Shown: positions 1-8,700 of the stretch, piece after piece | How positions within the stretch are numbered: position 1 is the stretch's first letter | Layout of the letters: each line of letters begins with the position of its first letter | NCBI GenBank assembly: GCA_028064935.1 | Contig: JAPTWT010000041.1 | Span: 1-16,467, forward strand | DNA from: Gammaproteobacteria bacterium | GTDB taxonomy: Bacteria; Pseudomonadota; Gammaproteobacteria; Acidiferrobacterales; Acidiferrobacteraceae | DNA length: 16,467 bases | Direction: 5' to 3' | The notes under the pieces: generated by a model | Databases searched by the model: none | What the model was told of the DNA's origin: nothing | The model's input: the letters and a program-made list of their open reading frames with translations, nothing else | Translations under genes and position numbers: made by a program

Positions 1-215
1 TGGCGTTCCTGCGCTACGCCTCCGATCCCTCGGTGTTCGAGCGCCGTGCCCTCGGCCGCTACGTGATCGGGGTGTTCGTCATCCTCTCGATCCTCGCCTA
101 CCTCCTGAAGAAGGATTATTGGCGGGATATTCATGAGAAGGATCACGATGAAAGCGCCCCCAAGAGTAGTGACGTCGCCAAGGGCAAGTCACCGAAACCA
201 GTAACGAAGAGCTAA
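1..215 (+). CDS. petC: Cytochrome c1, C-terminal fragment (partial)
   Basis: This is the 3' end of a gene entering from the left edge, open from base 3 with a TAA stop at 213-215 (70 codons visible). The visible part has a short soluble stretch (FLRYASDPSVFERRALGRY), one hydrophobic helix (VIGVFVILSILAYLL) and the sequence KKDYWRDIH. In proteobacterial cytochrome c1 the single C-terminal membrane anchor ends in a very similar YWKD(V/I)H motif, so I identify it as the haem c subunit of the bc1 complex. The haem-binding CxxCH would lie upstream and cannot be seen. About 26 charged, Lys/Ser/Asp-rich residues follow the usual end of the family, an unusual cytoplasmic tail. The call rests on a short C-terminus, but the anchor pattern is characteristic. 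Confidence 0.78.
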   Translation, partial: AFLRYASDPSVFERRALGRYVIGVFVILSILAYLLKKDYWRDIHEKDHDESAPKSSDVAKGKSPKPVTKS

Positions 216-221
216 GTACCA

Positions 222-253
222 CCAGGCGTGGCGGCCACGGCCGCCACGCCTGG
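222..253 (+). terminator. Perfect 15-bp hairpin after petC
   Basis: The left arm CCAGGCGTGGCGGCC (222-236) and right arm GGCCGCCACGCCTGG (239-253) are exact reverse complements separated by only AC, six bases after the petC stop. The position and stability suggest transcription termination or mRNA 3'-end protection. There is no run of T after the hairpin, so it is not a textbook intrinsic terminator. Being symmetric, it could act on either strand. Confidence 0.55.
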
Positions 254-640
254 GCTGTTGCCGGCATCCGGCCAGCGATTGTCCACAGATTTCTCGTGAC
301 CGCCCCATCAGGGCACCCTTTCGATCGAAGTTTCCATTGTTACGGGCGCACAGGCGCGCCGTGCCGTAGGGCCTTGCGCGCTGCCGGAGGGCCGTCAACA
401 AGCAAGTGTTGCGTAACCGGCAATCCCTCCTGTAGACTCCACGACGAGAACAGGAGATGGCATTCCTCCTCATAACCGCCCTACCGGCTGATGATGCCTA
501 CATAGTCCTGGAACACAGGAAGATGTGGGACCGCGTCGGCCTTATCGCAAAGACCAAGCGCCCCCTGTGTCCGGATTTTATAAACCGTCGAAGGGGAGTT
601 CGTACATGGTCCGGCAGGCAAGGGAAGCGCCGCGCGCTCC
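254..640. other. Non-coding leader region between petC and the CFA synthase gene
   Basis: I see no convincing gene here. A 74-codon frame opens with ATG at 457 and ends with TGA at 679-681, overlapping the next start as ATGA. Its codons include several that are unusual for this window (ATA, AGG, CTA), and its AGGAG (452-456) abuts the ATG with no spacer, so I do not call it a gene. Promoter-like pieces are weak: TTGCGT (409-414) with TAGACT (433-438), spacer 18, and an AT-rich TTTTATAAA at 577-585 in an otherwise GC-rich stretch. Any of these could start the downstream transcript. Confidence 0.4.
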
Positions 641-679
641 ATGATGCCCCAACGGCGTTGCATCCGCTGAGGGCATCAT
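641..679 (+). promoter_or_regulatory. Inverted repeat covering the CFA synthase ribosome-binding site and start codon
   Basis: ATGATGCCC (641-649) and GGGCATCAT (671-679) are perfect 9-bp inverted repeats with a 21-base loop. The right arm includes the only SD-like purines (GAGGG, 669-673) and the first two bases of the ATG at 678. In RNA the structure would hide the start site of the downstream gene. A smaller 5-bp repeat, CAACG/CGTTG (650-660), lies in the loop. Translational control is inferred; only the repeat is observed. Confidence 0.45.
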
Positions 680-1889
680 GATCCGGCAGACACTCATAGA
701 TCACCTGAAATCACGCTGGAGAACAAAGCCTATCCCTTTGAGGATTCGGCTATGGAACGGCATTGTCGTCGATCTCGGCGCTACCCCCACCGTTACCGTC
801 CATGTGACATCCATGGCCGGTCTTCGCTGCCTCCTCGATTCCACGCTCGATAATCTCGGGAAGGGTTATGTGGAAGGCCGCATTGATATAGAAGGGCGCA
901 TGATGGATATCGTGGCGATTGCCGCCGAACTGGCCGCGCATCCCGATAATGCCCGGCACCCGTTCCGCCGCAAGCCGCGGCTTGCCTGGCATGACAAAAA
1001 AATGGACGCCCAGGCCATCGCCTACCATTACGATCTCTCGAACGAATTCTATAGTCTTTGGTTGGACCGAGACATGGTCTACTCGTGCGGCTATTTTCAT
1101 GAGCCGACGGACAGTCTGGATGTGGCCCAGACCCGGAAGATCGACCATATCCTGCGCAAGCTCAGGATCCGACGCGGGGACCGGCTGCTGGACATCGGTT
1201 GCGGTTGGGGGGCATTAGCGCGGCGCGCGGCCGGGGTGTATGGGGCTCGGGTTCTCGGCATCACGTTGTCCCAAAGACAGTATGAGTACGCTTGTGAGCG
1301 GATCGCGCGCGAGGGCCTGAAGGACCGTTGCGAGGTGGTTCTCGAAGACTACCGGGATGTAACGGGGCGGTTCGATCGCATAACGAGCGTGGGCATGTTC
1401 GAGCATGTCGGGCTAAAGAACATGCGTGACTACTTCTCCCGTATGCGCATTTTGCTTGACACCGATGGCGTCGCCATGAACCACGGCATTACATCGACCG
1501 ACCCGGATTCCCGCGAGACGCCGTTTGGCGGCGGCCGGTTTATCGAAAATTATGTCTTTCCGCATGGCGAATTGGCCCATATCGGGCTCGTTCTCACGAA
1601 TATGAGCCGCGCCGGCCTGGAGATCGTCGACGTGGAGAATCTACGTCGGCATTACGCGCTCACCTTGCATCACTGGGTCGAACGTTTCGAGGCTGCGGCG
1701 CAGGAGTGCCGGATACTCGCCGGTGAAAAGCGCTGGCGGATCTGGCGCGCCTATCTGGCCGGTTGTGCCCACGGCTTCGCGCATAACTGGCTTTCCATTT
1801 ACCAGGTGCTGGTCGTCAGGGACCGTGCCGGGATTGCAAGCCCGCTCCCGTTGACGCGTGATTACATGTATGGCGAGTCGACGGGGTGA
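678..1889 (+). CDS. cfa: Cyclopropane-fatty-acyl-phospholipid synthase family methyltransferase
   Basis: This 403-aa S-adenosylmethionine-dependent enzyme is predicted to add a methylene group across double bonds of membrane phospholipid acyl chains, acting on the inner face of the membrane. The family signature YHYDLSNEFY is at residues 116-125 and the SAM-binding motif LLDIGCGWG at 170-178. Residues matching the E. coli CFA synthase active site are in place: Cys137 (YSCGYF), Glu242 (MFEHVG), His269 and Tyr326. The length is close to the family norm (382 aa in E. coli), with a short N-terminal domain at about 1-105. The ATG at 678 is the only early start that keeps the complete N-terminal domain, although its SD (GAGGG) is weak and lies in an inverted repeat. 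The gene stands alone, 118 bp before enolase. Cyclopropanation is associated with acid and stationary-phase tolerance, which fits an acidophile. A related methyltransferase making another modified fatty acid cannot be excluded. Confidence 0.92.
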   Translation: MIRQTLIDHLKSRWRTKPIPLRIRLWNGIVVDLGATPTVTVHVTSMAGLRCLLDSTLDNLGKGYVEGRIDIEGRMMDIVAIAAELAAHPDNARHPFRRKPRLAWHDKKMDAQAIAYHYDLSNEFYSLWLDRDMVYSCGYFHEPTDSLDVAQTRKIDHILRKLRIRRGDRLLDIGCGWGALARRAAGVYGARVLGITLSQRQYEYACERIAREGLKDRCEVVLEDYRDVTGRFDRITSVGMFEHVGLKNMRDYFSRMRILLDTDGVAMNHGITSTDPDSRETPFGGGRFIENYVFPHGELAHIGLVLTNMSRAGLEIVDVENLRRHYALTLHHWVERFEAAAQECRILAGEKRWRIWRAYLAGCAHGFAHNWLSIYQVLVVRDRAGIASPLPLTRDYMYGESTG

Positions 1890-1901
1890 GCCGCAGCGCG
1901 T

Positions 1902-1916
1902 GCCGCCGGGGGCGGC
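1902..1916 (+). terminator. Short GC hairpin after cfa
   Basis: GCCGCC (1902-1907), a GGG loop and GGCGGC (1911-1916) form a compact hairpin 13 bases after the cfa stop, followed by CGTTTG. The poor T-run makes it only a weak terminator candidate. Confidence 0.3.
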
Positions 1917-1941
1917 CGTTTGCGCCGCGCGATCGGTACGC

Positions 1942-1966
1942 ACGGCCTGTCGGAGTCCGACGCCGT
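1942..1966. repeat. Interrupted palindrome upstream of enolase
   Basis: The palindrome is built from ACGGC (1942-1946), GTCGGA (1949-1954), TCCGAC (1956-1961) and GCCGT (1962-1966), with a two-base interruption (CT) on the left side. It lies 41 bases before the enolase start, so it could be an operator, or the leader hairpin of enolase, or a second termination signal for cfa. No direct evidence distinguishes these. Confidence 0.35.
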
Positions 1967-2007
1967 CCATGATGTGAGCGCCATTGGCGTAGCCAGGAGG
2001 TCCAATT

Positions 2008-3273
2008 GTGACTCTTCGTATCGAATCGGTCCGTGCCCTGGAGATTCTCGATTCCCGTGGCCAGCCCACCGTCCGGGTGTACGTGGTACTAGATAATGGT
2101 GTGGTCGGCACGGCCTCCGTTCCGTCCGGGGCCTCCACGGGAAAACGCGAGGCCCTGGAGCTTCGGGATGGGGATGTCGGGCGTTATGGCGGCAAGGGTG
2201 TCCAAAAGGCGGTCGCTCATGTGGAGACCATCATGGGCCCGGCGATCCGGGGCATGGATCCTCGCGGGCAAGCGGAGATCGATCAGTTCCTGATCGATCT
2301 CGACGGCTCGCCCGGCAAGGGGCGTCTCGGTGCCAACGCCATCCTCGGGGTGTCGCAGGCGGTGGCGCGCGCTGCGGCGCGGGCCTTGGATACGCCGCTG
2401 TATGCCTATTTGGGGGGCACCGGCGCCAACCGGCTTCCCAGGCCCATGATCAACATCCTAAACGGCGGCCTCCACAGCGATTTCACCCTGGATTTCCAGG
2501 AGTTCATGATCGTGCCCGTGGGTGCCGACAGTTTCAGGGAGGCCTTGCGTTATGGCGCGGAGACCTTTGCCGCGCTAAGACAGCTGTTGAAGGCGCGGGG
2601 CTATGCGACCCGCGTCGGTGACGAGGGCGGATTTGCCGTGCCCTTCGATGACAATGAGGAGGCCTGCGCGGTGATCGTGGAGGCGATAGCGGCGGCCGGC
2701 TACGAGCCGGGTGTGGACATCGCCTTGGCACTCGATCCCGCGGCCAGCGCCTTTTGCAAGGACGGCACCTACCATCTTGCGCACAACGGTCACGGGGTCA
2801 GCGATTCCCGCGCACTCGTAGCATTATATGAAAGGTGGGTCGGGAAGTACCCGATCCTCTCCATCGAGGATGGCCTCGCCGAGGACGATTGGCAGGGTTT
2901 CCAGGATCTGACCGCGCGCCTCGGGGATAAGGTCCAGATCGTGGGGGATGATATCCTCGTCACGAACCCAGAGCTTATCGCGCGCGCCATCGCGGAAAAG
3001 GCCGGCAATGCCGCCTTGATCAAGCCCAATCAGATCGGCACCGTCAGCGAGACGATCGCGGCCATCCAGCTGTGCCGCAAGGCGGGGTGGGCGTTCGTCG
3101 TCTCCCACCGTTCCGGCGACACCGAGGATGACTTCATCGCGGATTTTGCGGTTGCCATGGGCGGCGGCCAGATCAAGACCGGCTCGGTGTGTCGCTCCGA
3201 GCGGGTCGCCAAATATAATCGCCTTCTCGAGATCGAGCGCGAGCTTGGCAGGGGTGCCCAGTTTGGCCCTTGA
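2008..3273 (+). CDS. eno: Enolase (phosphopyruvate hydratase), divergent form
   Basis: This is a 421-aa cytoplasmic enzyme for 2-phosphoglycerate to phosphoenolpyruvate in glycolysis/gluconeogenesis. The start is GTG at 2008 with a strong AGGAGG (1995-2000) seven bases upstream. Enolase landmarks are all present: the SGAST loop (40-44), His156, Glu165 (QEFM), Glu206 (GDEGG), metal ligands Asp243, Glu287 and Asp314/315 (VGDDI), the catalytic Lys339 in LIKPNQIGT, then SHRSG and the C-terminal CRSERVAKYN. Several normally near-invariant segments differ: the HANN-type loop reads HSDFTLDFQEF, DxAASEF reads DPAASAFC, and RSGETEDT reads RSGDTEDD. The protein is about 10 residues shorter than the E. 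coli enzyme. Enolase is often found next to pyrG or ftsB, but here it stands between cfa and a transporter, so it may be a second or laterally acquired copy. Retained catalytic residues favour real enolase activity. Confidence 0.93.
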   Translation: MTLRIESVRALEILDSRGQPTVRVYVVLDNGVVGTASVPSGASTGKREALELRDGDVGRYGGKGVQKAVAHVETIMGPAIRGMDPRGQAEIDQFLIDLDGSPGKGRLGANAILGVSQAVARAAARALDTPLYAYLGGTGANRLPRPMINILNGGLHSDFTLDFQEFMIVPVGADSFREALRYGAETFAALRQLLKARGYATRVGDEGGFAVPFDDNEEACAVIVEAIAAAGYEPGVDIALALDPAASAFCKDGTYHLAHNGHGVSDSRALVALYERWVGKYPILSIEDGLAEDDWQGFQDLTARLGDKVQIVGDDILVTNPELIARAIAEKAGNAALIKPNQIGTVSETIAAIQLCRKAGWAFVVSHRSGDTEDDFIADFAVAMGGGQIKTGSVCRSERVAKYNRLLEIERELGRGAQFGP

Positions 3274-3592
3274 GACCGGCGCCGGGTATCGAGGCCGCCG
3301 CAAGATCCGACAGCGGCTCGTCAGATCGTGGTAGGGCGGCTTATGCGGCGCGCAGGCCCCAGCCGCCGGCCGGCCCACGAATCCGCCTGGGCGGCGGTAT
3401 CGTGGAGCGGTCAACGGCGCCGGGTGAGCGAGGGGATGCTCGTGCGGGGCGTGGATTGTCCTCGATGTTGTGCCCGGATATCGGACGGGCGCCAGTCCGT
3501 CCCGTATGCGGCACCGATCAGCAGGATCCCGGCGCACGTCATTACCGTAAAACTCTTGGATGTGCTGGGGTGGCACATGAGGGAGGGCACCG
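3274..3592. other. Intergenic region between enolase and the MFS gene
   Basis: No convincing gene is visible; the open frames here are by-products of high GC. A weak promoter-like pair is TTGTCC (3456-3461) and TATCGG (3479-3484) with a 17-bp spacer, about 110 bases before the transporter start. A small inverted repeat, CGGAC (3482-3486) with GTCCG shortly after, overlaps its -10 side. I see no clear terminator for enolase. Confidence 0.3.
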
Positions 3593-4801
3593 ATGGGGGA
3601 TGGGGCGAATCCGGTGGGCGCGACCGGCAGGCGCTGGTTGACGAGAAATGTCGCGGCCATTGCCCTTTTGAGCCTGTTTTCCGACATGGGCCACGAAATG
3701 GTGACGTCGGTCATGCCATTTTTCGTGATGGCCCTTGGTGGGGGTCCGGGCGCTGTCGGGCTCATAGAGGGGGTGAGCGATCTTTTCGCGAGCCTGGCAA
3801 AAATCTGGCTGCCGCATTACAGCGAGCGCACGCGTCGCCGCAAGCCGTTGCTGATAGCGGGATATCTGCTGACCGCGCTCAAGGGCGTCATGGCCTTTGC
3901 AACGAGCTGGGTGCAGGTGCTCGCGGTGCGCGTGATCGCGTGGGTCGGGCGCGGGGCGCGGGGTCCGGTGCGTGATGCGATGCTCGCCGACAGTGTCCCC
4001 GCCGCCTATTTAGGGCGCGCCTTCGGCCTGCATCGTGCCGCCGACACCCTGGGAGCGGTCCTGGGACCACTGATCGCCCTGGGTCTGCTGGCCGTCCATT
4101 GGGGGTATCGCGGGATCTTGCTGGTGTCGCTGATCCCGGGCGGTCTGACCGTCCTCATCGTGCTCTTCATGGTGCGCGAGCCCGCGCGGCGTCCCGGGCA
4201 CGGTATCGGCTTTCGCCAGAGTCTCATCGCGCTGCCGCGCGACTTCCGGCGATTCGTCGCCGCCGCCGGGGTGTTCGGGCTCGGGAATTTCGGCCCCATG
4301 CTGCTCATCTTTTATGCGCGTCAGTCTCTGATCGCGCGGCAAGGCGTGCATCAGGCCGACAGCTGGGCCATCGGGCTCTATATCCTTTTCAATATCGCCT
4401 ATGCCGCCTGTTCTTATCCTGCCGGCCTCTTGAGCGAGCGCATCGGCAAGCGGCCGCTTTTGGTGTTGGGCTATCTGTTGTTCGCGCTCATGTGTGTCGG
4501 GTTCCTGGCGTCGGCGCGCCATGTGACCGCCCTGGCCCCCTTATTCGTGCTGGGTGGCGTCTATATTGCCATCGTCGATACGATCGAAGGCGCCCTGGCG
4601 GCGGAACTCCTTCCCGATCACGTCCGCGCCACCGGGTTTGGCCTTCTGGGGACGGTCAGCGGTATCGGCGATTTGATGAGCAGTCTCGTCGTGGGCCTCT
4701 TGTGGGCGCACGTGTCGCTTGCCAGCGGCTTCATTTATGCCGCGGTCCTGGCCACTCTGGGCGCGGGTCTGTTGGCCCGCCGGCCGCGCTCGCGACCATG
4801 A
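3593..4801 (+). CDS. Major facilitator superfamily transporter, substrate unknown
   Basis: This 402-aa integral inner-membrane protein has the hydrophobic pattern of a 12-helix MFS carrier. The first helix carries SLFSDMGHEM, followed by GLIEGVSD and a positively charged loop with SERTRRRKP at about residue 80, which corresponds to MFS motif A. A second half-repeat has SERIGKRPLL, the same loop in the C-terminal bundle. The stretch GRAFGLHRAADTLGAVLGP is typical of one MFS subgroup of unknown substrate. The ATG at 3593 has GGGAGG (3581-3586) six bases upstream. The stop overlaps the start of the following P-loop ATPase gene by ATGA, so the two are likely co-translated. MFS carriers normally need no ATPase, so the coupling is a clue rather than a mechanism. 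Nothing in the sequence indicates the transported compound. Confidence 0.88.
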   Translation: MGDGANPVGATGRRWLTRNVAAIALLSLFSDMGHEMVTSVMPFFVMALGGGPGAVGLIEGVSDLFASLAKIWLPHYSERTRRRKPLLIAGYLLTALKGVMAFATSWVQVLAVRVIAWVGRGARGPVRDAMLADSVPAAYLGRAFGLHRAADTLGAVLGPLIALGLLAVHWGYRGILLVSLIPGGLTVLIVLFMVREPARRPGHGIGFRQSLIALPRDFRRFVAAAGVFGLGNFGPMLLIFYARQSLIARQGVHQADSWAIGLYILFNIAYAACSYPAGLLSERIGKRPLLVLGYLLFALMCVGFLASARHVTALAPLFVLGGVYIAIVDTIEGALAAELLPDHVRATGFGLLGTVSGIGDLMSSLVVGLLWAHVSLASGFIYAAVLATLGAGLLARRPRSRP

Positions 4802-5622
4802 GTCCCGCGCACCTTTCACGCGGCCGCCTTATCGCTGGTACGGCGCCCTGTTCTTTGCGCGGTGCGGGTGCGGAGGCCACGAAGCGGCGTGCGCGGCCTT
4901 TTCGGGCGGACATCACCGAGCGCCTTGCGCGCGGCGAGCACCTCGTTTTGTATGGTCCCCTGGGGAGCGGCAAATCCACGTTCTTGTGCACCTTGCATGC
5001 GCGCCTTCGGCGTGAGGGAAGGCCGTGTGCGATCGCCGATGCCACGATCCGTCTTGGCGACATGACGCAGGCCTTCGCACGCGCCTACCCCGAGGTCGAC
5101 ATCGCCGGCCTCACACAGCGGCGCACGCGAGCGCGGCTGGCAGCTGCCGCCGAATTGCGCGCAGGCGTGTTGCTCTTTGATCACGTGCACCGCCTCAATA
5201 CCGCCATGACGGGTTTCCTGCATGGTTTGCGCGGTGGCTTGGCGGGGATCATCCTGGCCGTGGATGTCGACGGGCCGCGTGCGCGGGAGGCACTGCGCGC
5301 GTGTTATCCGGCCCTGTCCTTGGTCGCCATGCCGCGGTCTTCCGCAAGGCAACTTCGGACGTATCTGCACGCCGCCGGTCCGACGGTGGCGTCCGACCTG
5401 ACACCCGCCCAGGAACGCCAGATTCTGCGCGCCGCCCGTGGTCGTCCGGGCTGGGTGAGGCTGTGCGCGCTACTTCTTCAGGAGGATCGGTATTGGCACG
5501 GCAAGATGCTCTATGTGGCGGTATTGTGTACCGATACCGAGATCGCGCTGCGATTGGGGCGCCCTCCCTTTCTGTCATCGGCGACCCAAAACCTGCAGTC
5601 GAATTCGCCGCCCGATCGCTGA
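4798..5622 (+). CDS. P-loop ATPase (AAA/STAND-like), function unknown
   Basis: This is a predicted 274-aa soluble nucleotide-binding protein. Walker A is GPLGSGKST (residues 53-61); a Walker B-like GVLLFD is at 123-128, followed by HVHR instead of the usual acidic residue right after the Asp. The N-terminal 45 residues are basic and Arg-rich. The C-terminal 100 residues (RQLRTYLHAAG, QERQILRAARGRPGWVRL) resemble the small helical lid of AAA or archaeal-type ATPases and include the GRPGWV turn. The frame is open far upstream, antiparallel to nothing real, because it runs in a second frame through the MFS gene; the ATG at 4798 is chosen because it makes an ATGA overlap with the MFS stop. The last 30 residues are low-complexity. 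I cannot assign a partner or substrate. It might regulate the transporter or be an independent ATPase of a mobile system. Confidence 0.65.
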   Translation: MSPAHLSRGRLIAGTAPCSLRGAGAEATKRRARPFRADITERLARGEHLVLYGPLGSGKSTFLCTLHARLRREGRPCAIADATIRLGDMTQAFARAYPEVDIAGLTQRRTRARLAAAAELRAGVLLFDHVHRLNTAMTGFLHGLRGGLAGIILAVDVDGPRAREALRACYPALSLVAMPRSSARQLRTYLHAAGPTVASDLTPAQERQILRAARGRPGWVRLCALLLQEDRYWHGKMLYVAVLCTDTEIALRLGRPPFLSSATQNLQSNSPPDR

Positions 5623-5764
5623 ACGCGCGGCGGCGCGCTGGATTGATCAGATCCGTATCGAGGACCTGCCCGCGAGCATGGGCCCAGGCGCGCATGCGTA
5701 TGACAACGCCCGGCCCGCGCTCGCCTTGCGTCGGCGCATGTGCGTTTCGGCCGTCCGATATAGG

Positions 5765-8700
5765 TTATCGTCTATAGAATTGTTGTTCATTGAGACGGGC
5801 CTCTATCTCGGCAAAAAGGCCCAGAATCGCCGGCCGTAGCGCGTCACGCCAGAACGCGCGCATGTTGTGTGGATTCTCGCGTAGGTCCGCGCCCAGGGCC
5901 ATTGCCAGGGGCGCCCACTGGGAGAGTTCGCGATAGCGCAGGTCGCGGCTGCGCATCCATGTCCGCAGGCGCTCGCAGCCGGTCTGCAGGACGCCGTCGG
6001 GGCAGTCGTCCACTTCGAGGAAGGCGTAGCCGGCCAGGACAAGGTCACGCGCCGACAGGACCGGCACGGCCGTTACCGGCAAGAGCGGCGCCCGGGTAAG
6101 CCATGCCATGAGATCGTCCAAGGCGAGCGGGTTGGCAAGAAGGTAGCCCTGATAGTGTTCGCCACCCATGTGCCGCCATAGCCGGAGATCATCCGGTGTC
6201 TCGATGCCCTCGGCCACCAATCGGCGGCCCGATAGGTTCGCAAGCACCAAGGCCGCGCCGGCAACCGCGAAGGCGTTGGGGTCACGGCGAAATCGCCCGA
6301 TAAGCCCCCGATCGAGCTTGAGTTCGTCGGCGGGCAGCTGGACGGCCTCGTTCAGGGGCGCGTAGCCAGTCCCGAAATCGTCGAGTGCCACCGCAAACCC
6401 GAGGTCCCTGAGCCTGTCTATGATGCCGGCTGCGCGGCGCATGTTGGTCAGAGCCATGCCAAGCGGCACCTCCATGCACAGACCGGTTGCGCTGGACCCG
6501 TCCAGGCGGGCGGCGATGTCTTCGAGAAAGGCCGGATGAAGGAAGTGATGGGCGCCTATGTTGAAGCTTACGCGCAGCCCGTGCCCGGCAGCCCGCAAGC
6601 GGTCGCGCACAGCGATGGCCTCGCTCACCGTCTGTCGCCCCAGGGCGCGGATGAGGTGCGGTTCCTTTTCCACATCCGGCATGAAACATTCCGCCGCAAG
6701 CAAGTTGTCACCGTCACGCCAGCGAGCCAGAAGCTCGATGCTTTCGATGTGACCGGTCGCGCAGTGCGCCTGAGGCTGCACGGCAAACGTGATGCGGCCG
6801 TCTGTCAGCGCCTCCGGAAAGTGCCTATGGACGGCCAATCGGCGCGCGAGACGCTCGGCGATGTCGCCTCCAAAGACACGATAGGTATTGCGGCCCGCGG
6901 CCTTGGCGGCATACAAGGCTTCGTCAGCCTGTATGAGCAGTGTTTCATAGCTCGTGGCACCGGATGTGGGGAGGGCCCAACCGACGCTTGCCGTGATACG
7001 CGCCTGCGGATCGGCCAGGGCGATGGCCGACAGCAGCCGTGCGGACAACGGCGCCAGGGCCTCGGCATTAGCGATACTGACAGCCAGTCCAAATTCATCA
7101 CCGCCAAGACGCGCCACGTCCTCGCCTTCGCGCACAACCTCGCGCAACCTTTGCGCAACGGCCTTGAGCAGATCGTCGCCGGCGACGTGTCCCTGAAGGT
7201 CGTTCCACTCCTTGAAGCCATCCAGATCCATGACCCCGAGCGCCATCATGTGTCCGGAACGCGCTGCGCGTGCCATGGCAGAAAGGGTCGAGCGCTCGAA
7301 ATAGGCGCGATTGGGCAGCGTGGTCAGCGGGTCATGGAGAGATCGGCGCATGAGTTCCTGGCGGCGCTCGTAGTTGTCCACGGCAAAGCCGATATCGTTG
7401 CCGAGGGTCTCCATGAGCCGCCTCATGTCTTCGTCAAAAAACTCGCGTTCTCCGGCGATTATCCCAAGGATGCCCGCGACCCGGCCTTCGTGTGTCCATG
7501 GGACGGTGAGGGCCGACGTAAGGCCGAGCATCCTGGCGCTGCCTTGTAGTGCCTCATCGTCCAGCCATTGATCGATGTTTTCGAAAAGGCGGGGGGTGTC
7601 GGCGTGCTGCACGCGCTCGTGGAGGATCGCCAGGGCGCGGCCGGGGGCGCCCTCGGCGACCGTGGATAAAAAGGCCTGGCCCGACCCGGCGCTCGCGGCG
7701 ATCTCCGCCCCCTTGGCCCCCAGCAACGAGATGAAGGTGAGCGGGACGTCTGTGCATTCGGCGAGGATATGGCAAATATTGCGGAACAGCTGTGGCCCTT
7801 CGCTTGCGCGGGCAATGGCCTGGCTTGCGCGCGCCAACGCCTTGTAGAGGGCGCGATAGCGATCGCTCTGGCGGCGGGTACGCCAGGCGTTCAACGCCAA
7901 GCGCACACTGGTGACGAGGTGTTCGAGGAGCGCGCGCAGGGCCGGAGTAAAGTATTGGGGATCGGTCCCGTAGACGACCAGCACCGCGGTCGGGTGTTCG
8001 CGGCCGTCTTCGATAATCGGGTAGGCGAGGATGGCGCGGATCGCGCCCAGGGCGTCGTGTCCCGCCATCATCGCGGCGAGCGCCGCATCGTCGCGCGGAT
8101 CGATCGGTCCGTGGGGCGTGCCGGTACGGAAGGCGCGCCCTGCCAGCATTTGACCGAATGGGTAATCGGCGGCGTCGCGGGACGGCGTCAGGCGCAGCAG
8201 GGCGTCGCACAGTTCGGGATCCCGCGCGGCGGCAGTCTGGATGCGCAACCGCGGGCCGGTCGTTTCCGGCACTGCAATGCAGGCCCCCATGATGTCGGTC
8301 TGTTCGGTCAGGATGCGTACCAGTAGCGCCTGCGCCTCATCGGGCGTTGGTTGGCGAAGCAACTCAAGCTGCATGGCGCGCACCGCGCTCTGGTAGCTCT
8401 GCAGACGCTCGATCTCGAGGCGTTGGCGTCTTTGATCTATGGCGGCGGTCAAATGTCCGGCCAGTTCGCGGACCATGCCGTACCATATGACCGTCTGTGC
8501 CGGGCGTGACAGACAGATGACGATGATCGCCCCGGTCGTGCCCAGGGCGAGCGTCACGCACGAACGGAAGGACTTCTGCGTGACCGGCGTCCAACCGACG
8601 TCGACCGCGCTCTCGAAGGCCGCGGCGACGATCTCAGTGAACGCCTGGGGATCGCCCGCTCCGGCTACGGCGCAATGCTCGCGCCAACCGACGAACACGA

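Noticed and set aside
457..681. 74-aa frame before cfa as a real gene
   Set aside because: It has atypical codons, no spacing between AGGAG and ATG, and no recognisable sequence; it is kept only as a possible regulatory frame.
2824..3765. 313-aa minus-strand open frame spanning the end of enolase and the start of the MFS gene
   Set aside because: It is antisense to two solid genes, with proline/arginine-rich composition and no motif.
4099..4797. N-terminal extension of the ATPase frame through the MFS gene
   Set aside because: It lies in a second frame of a real transporter and is Arg-rich; the ATGA start at 4798 explains the gene better.
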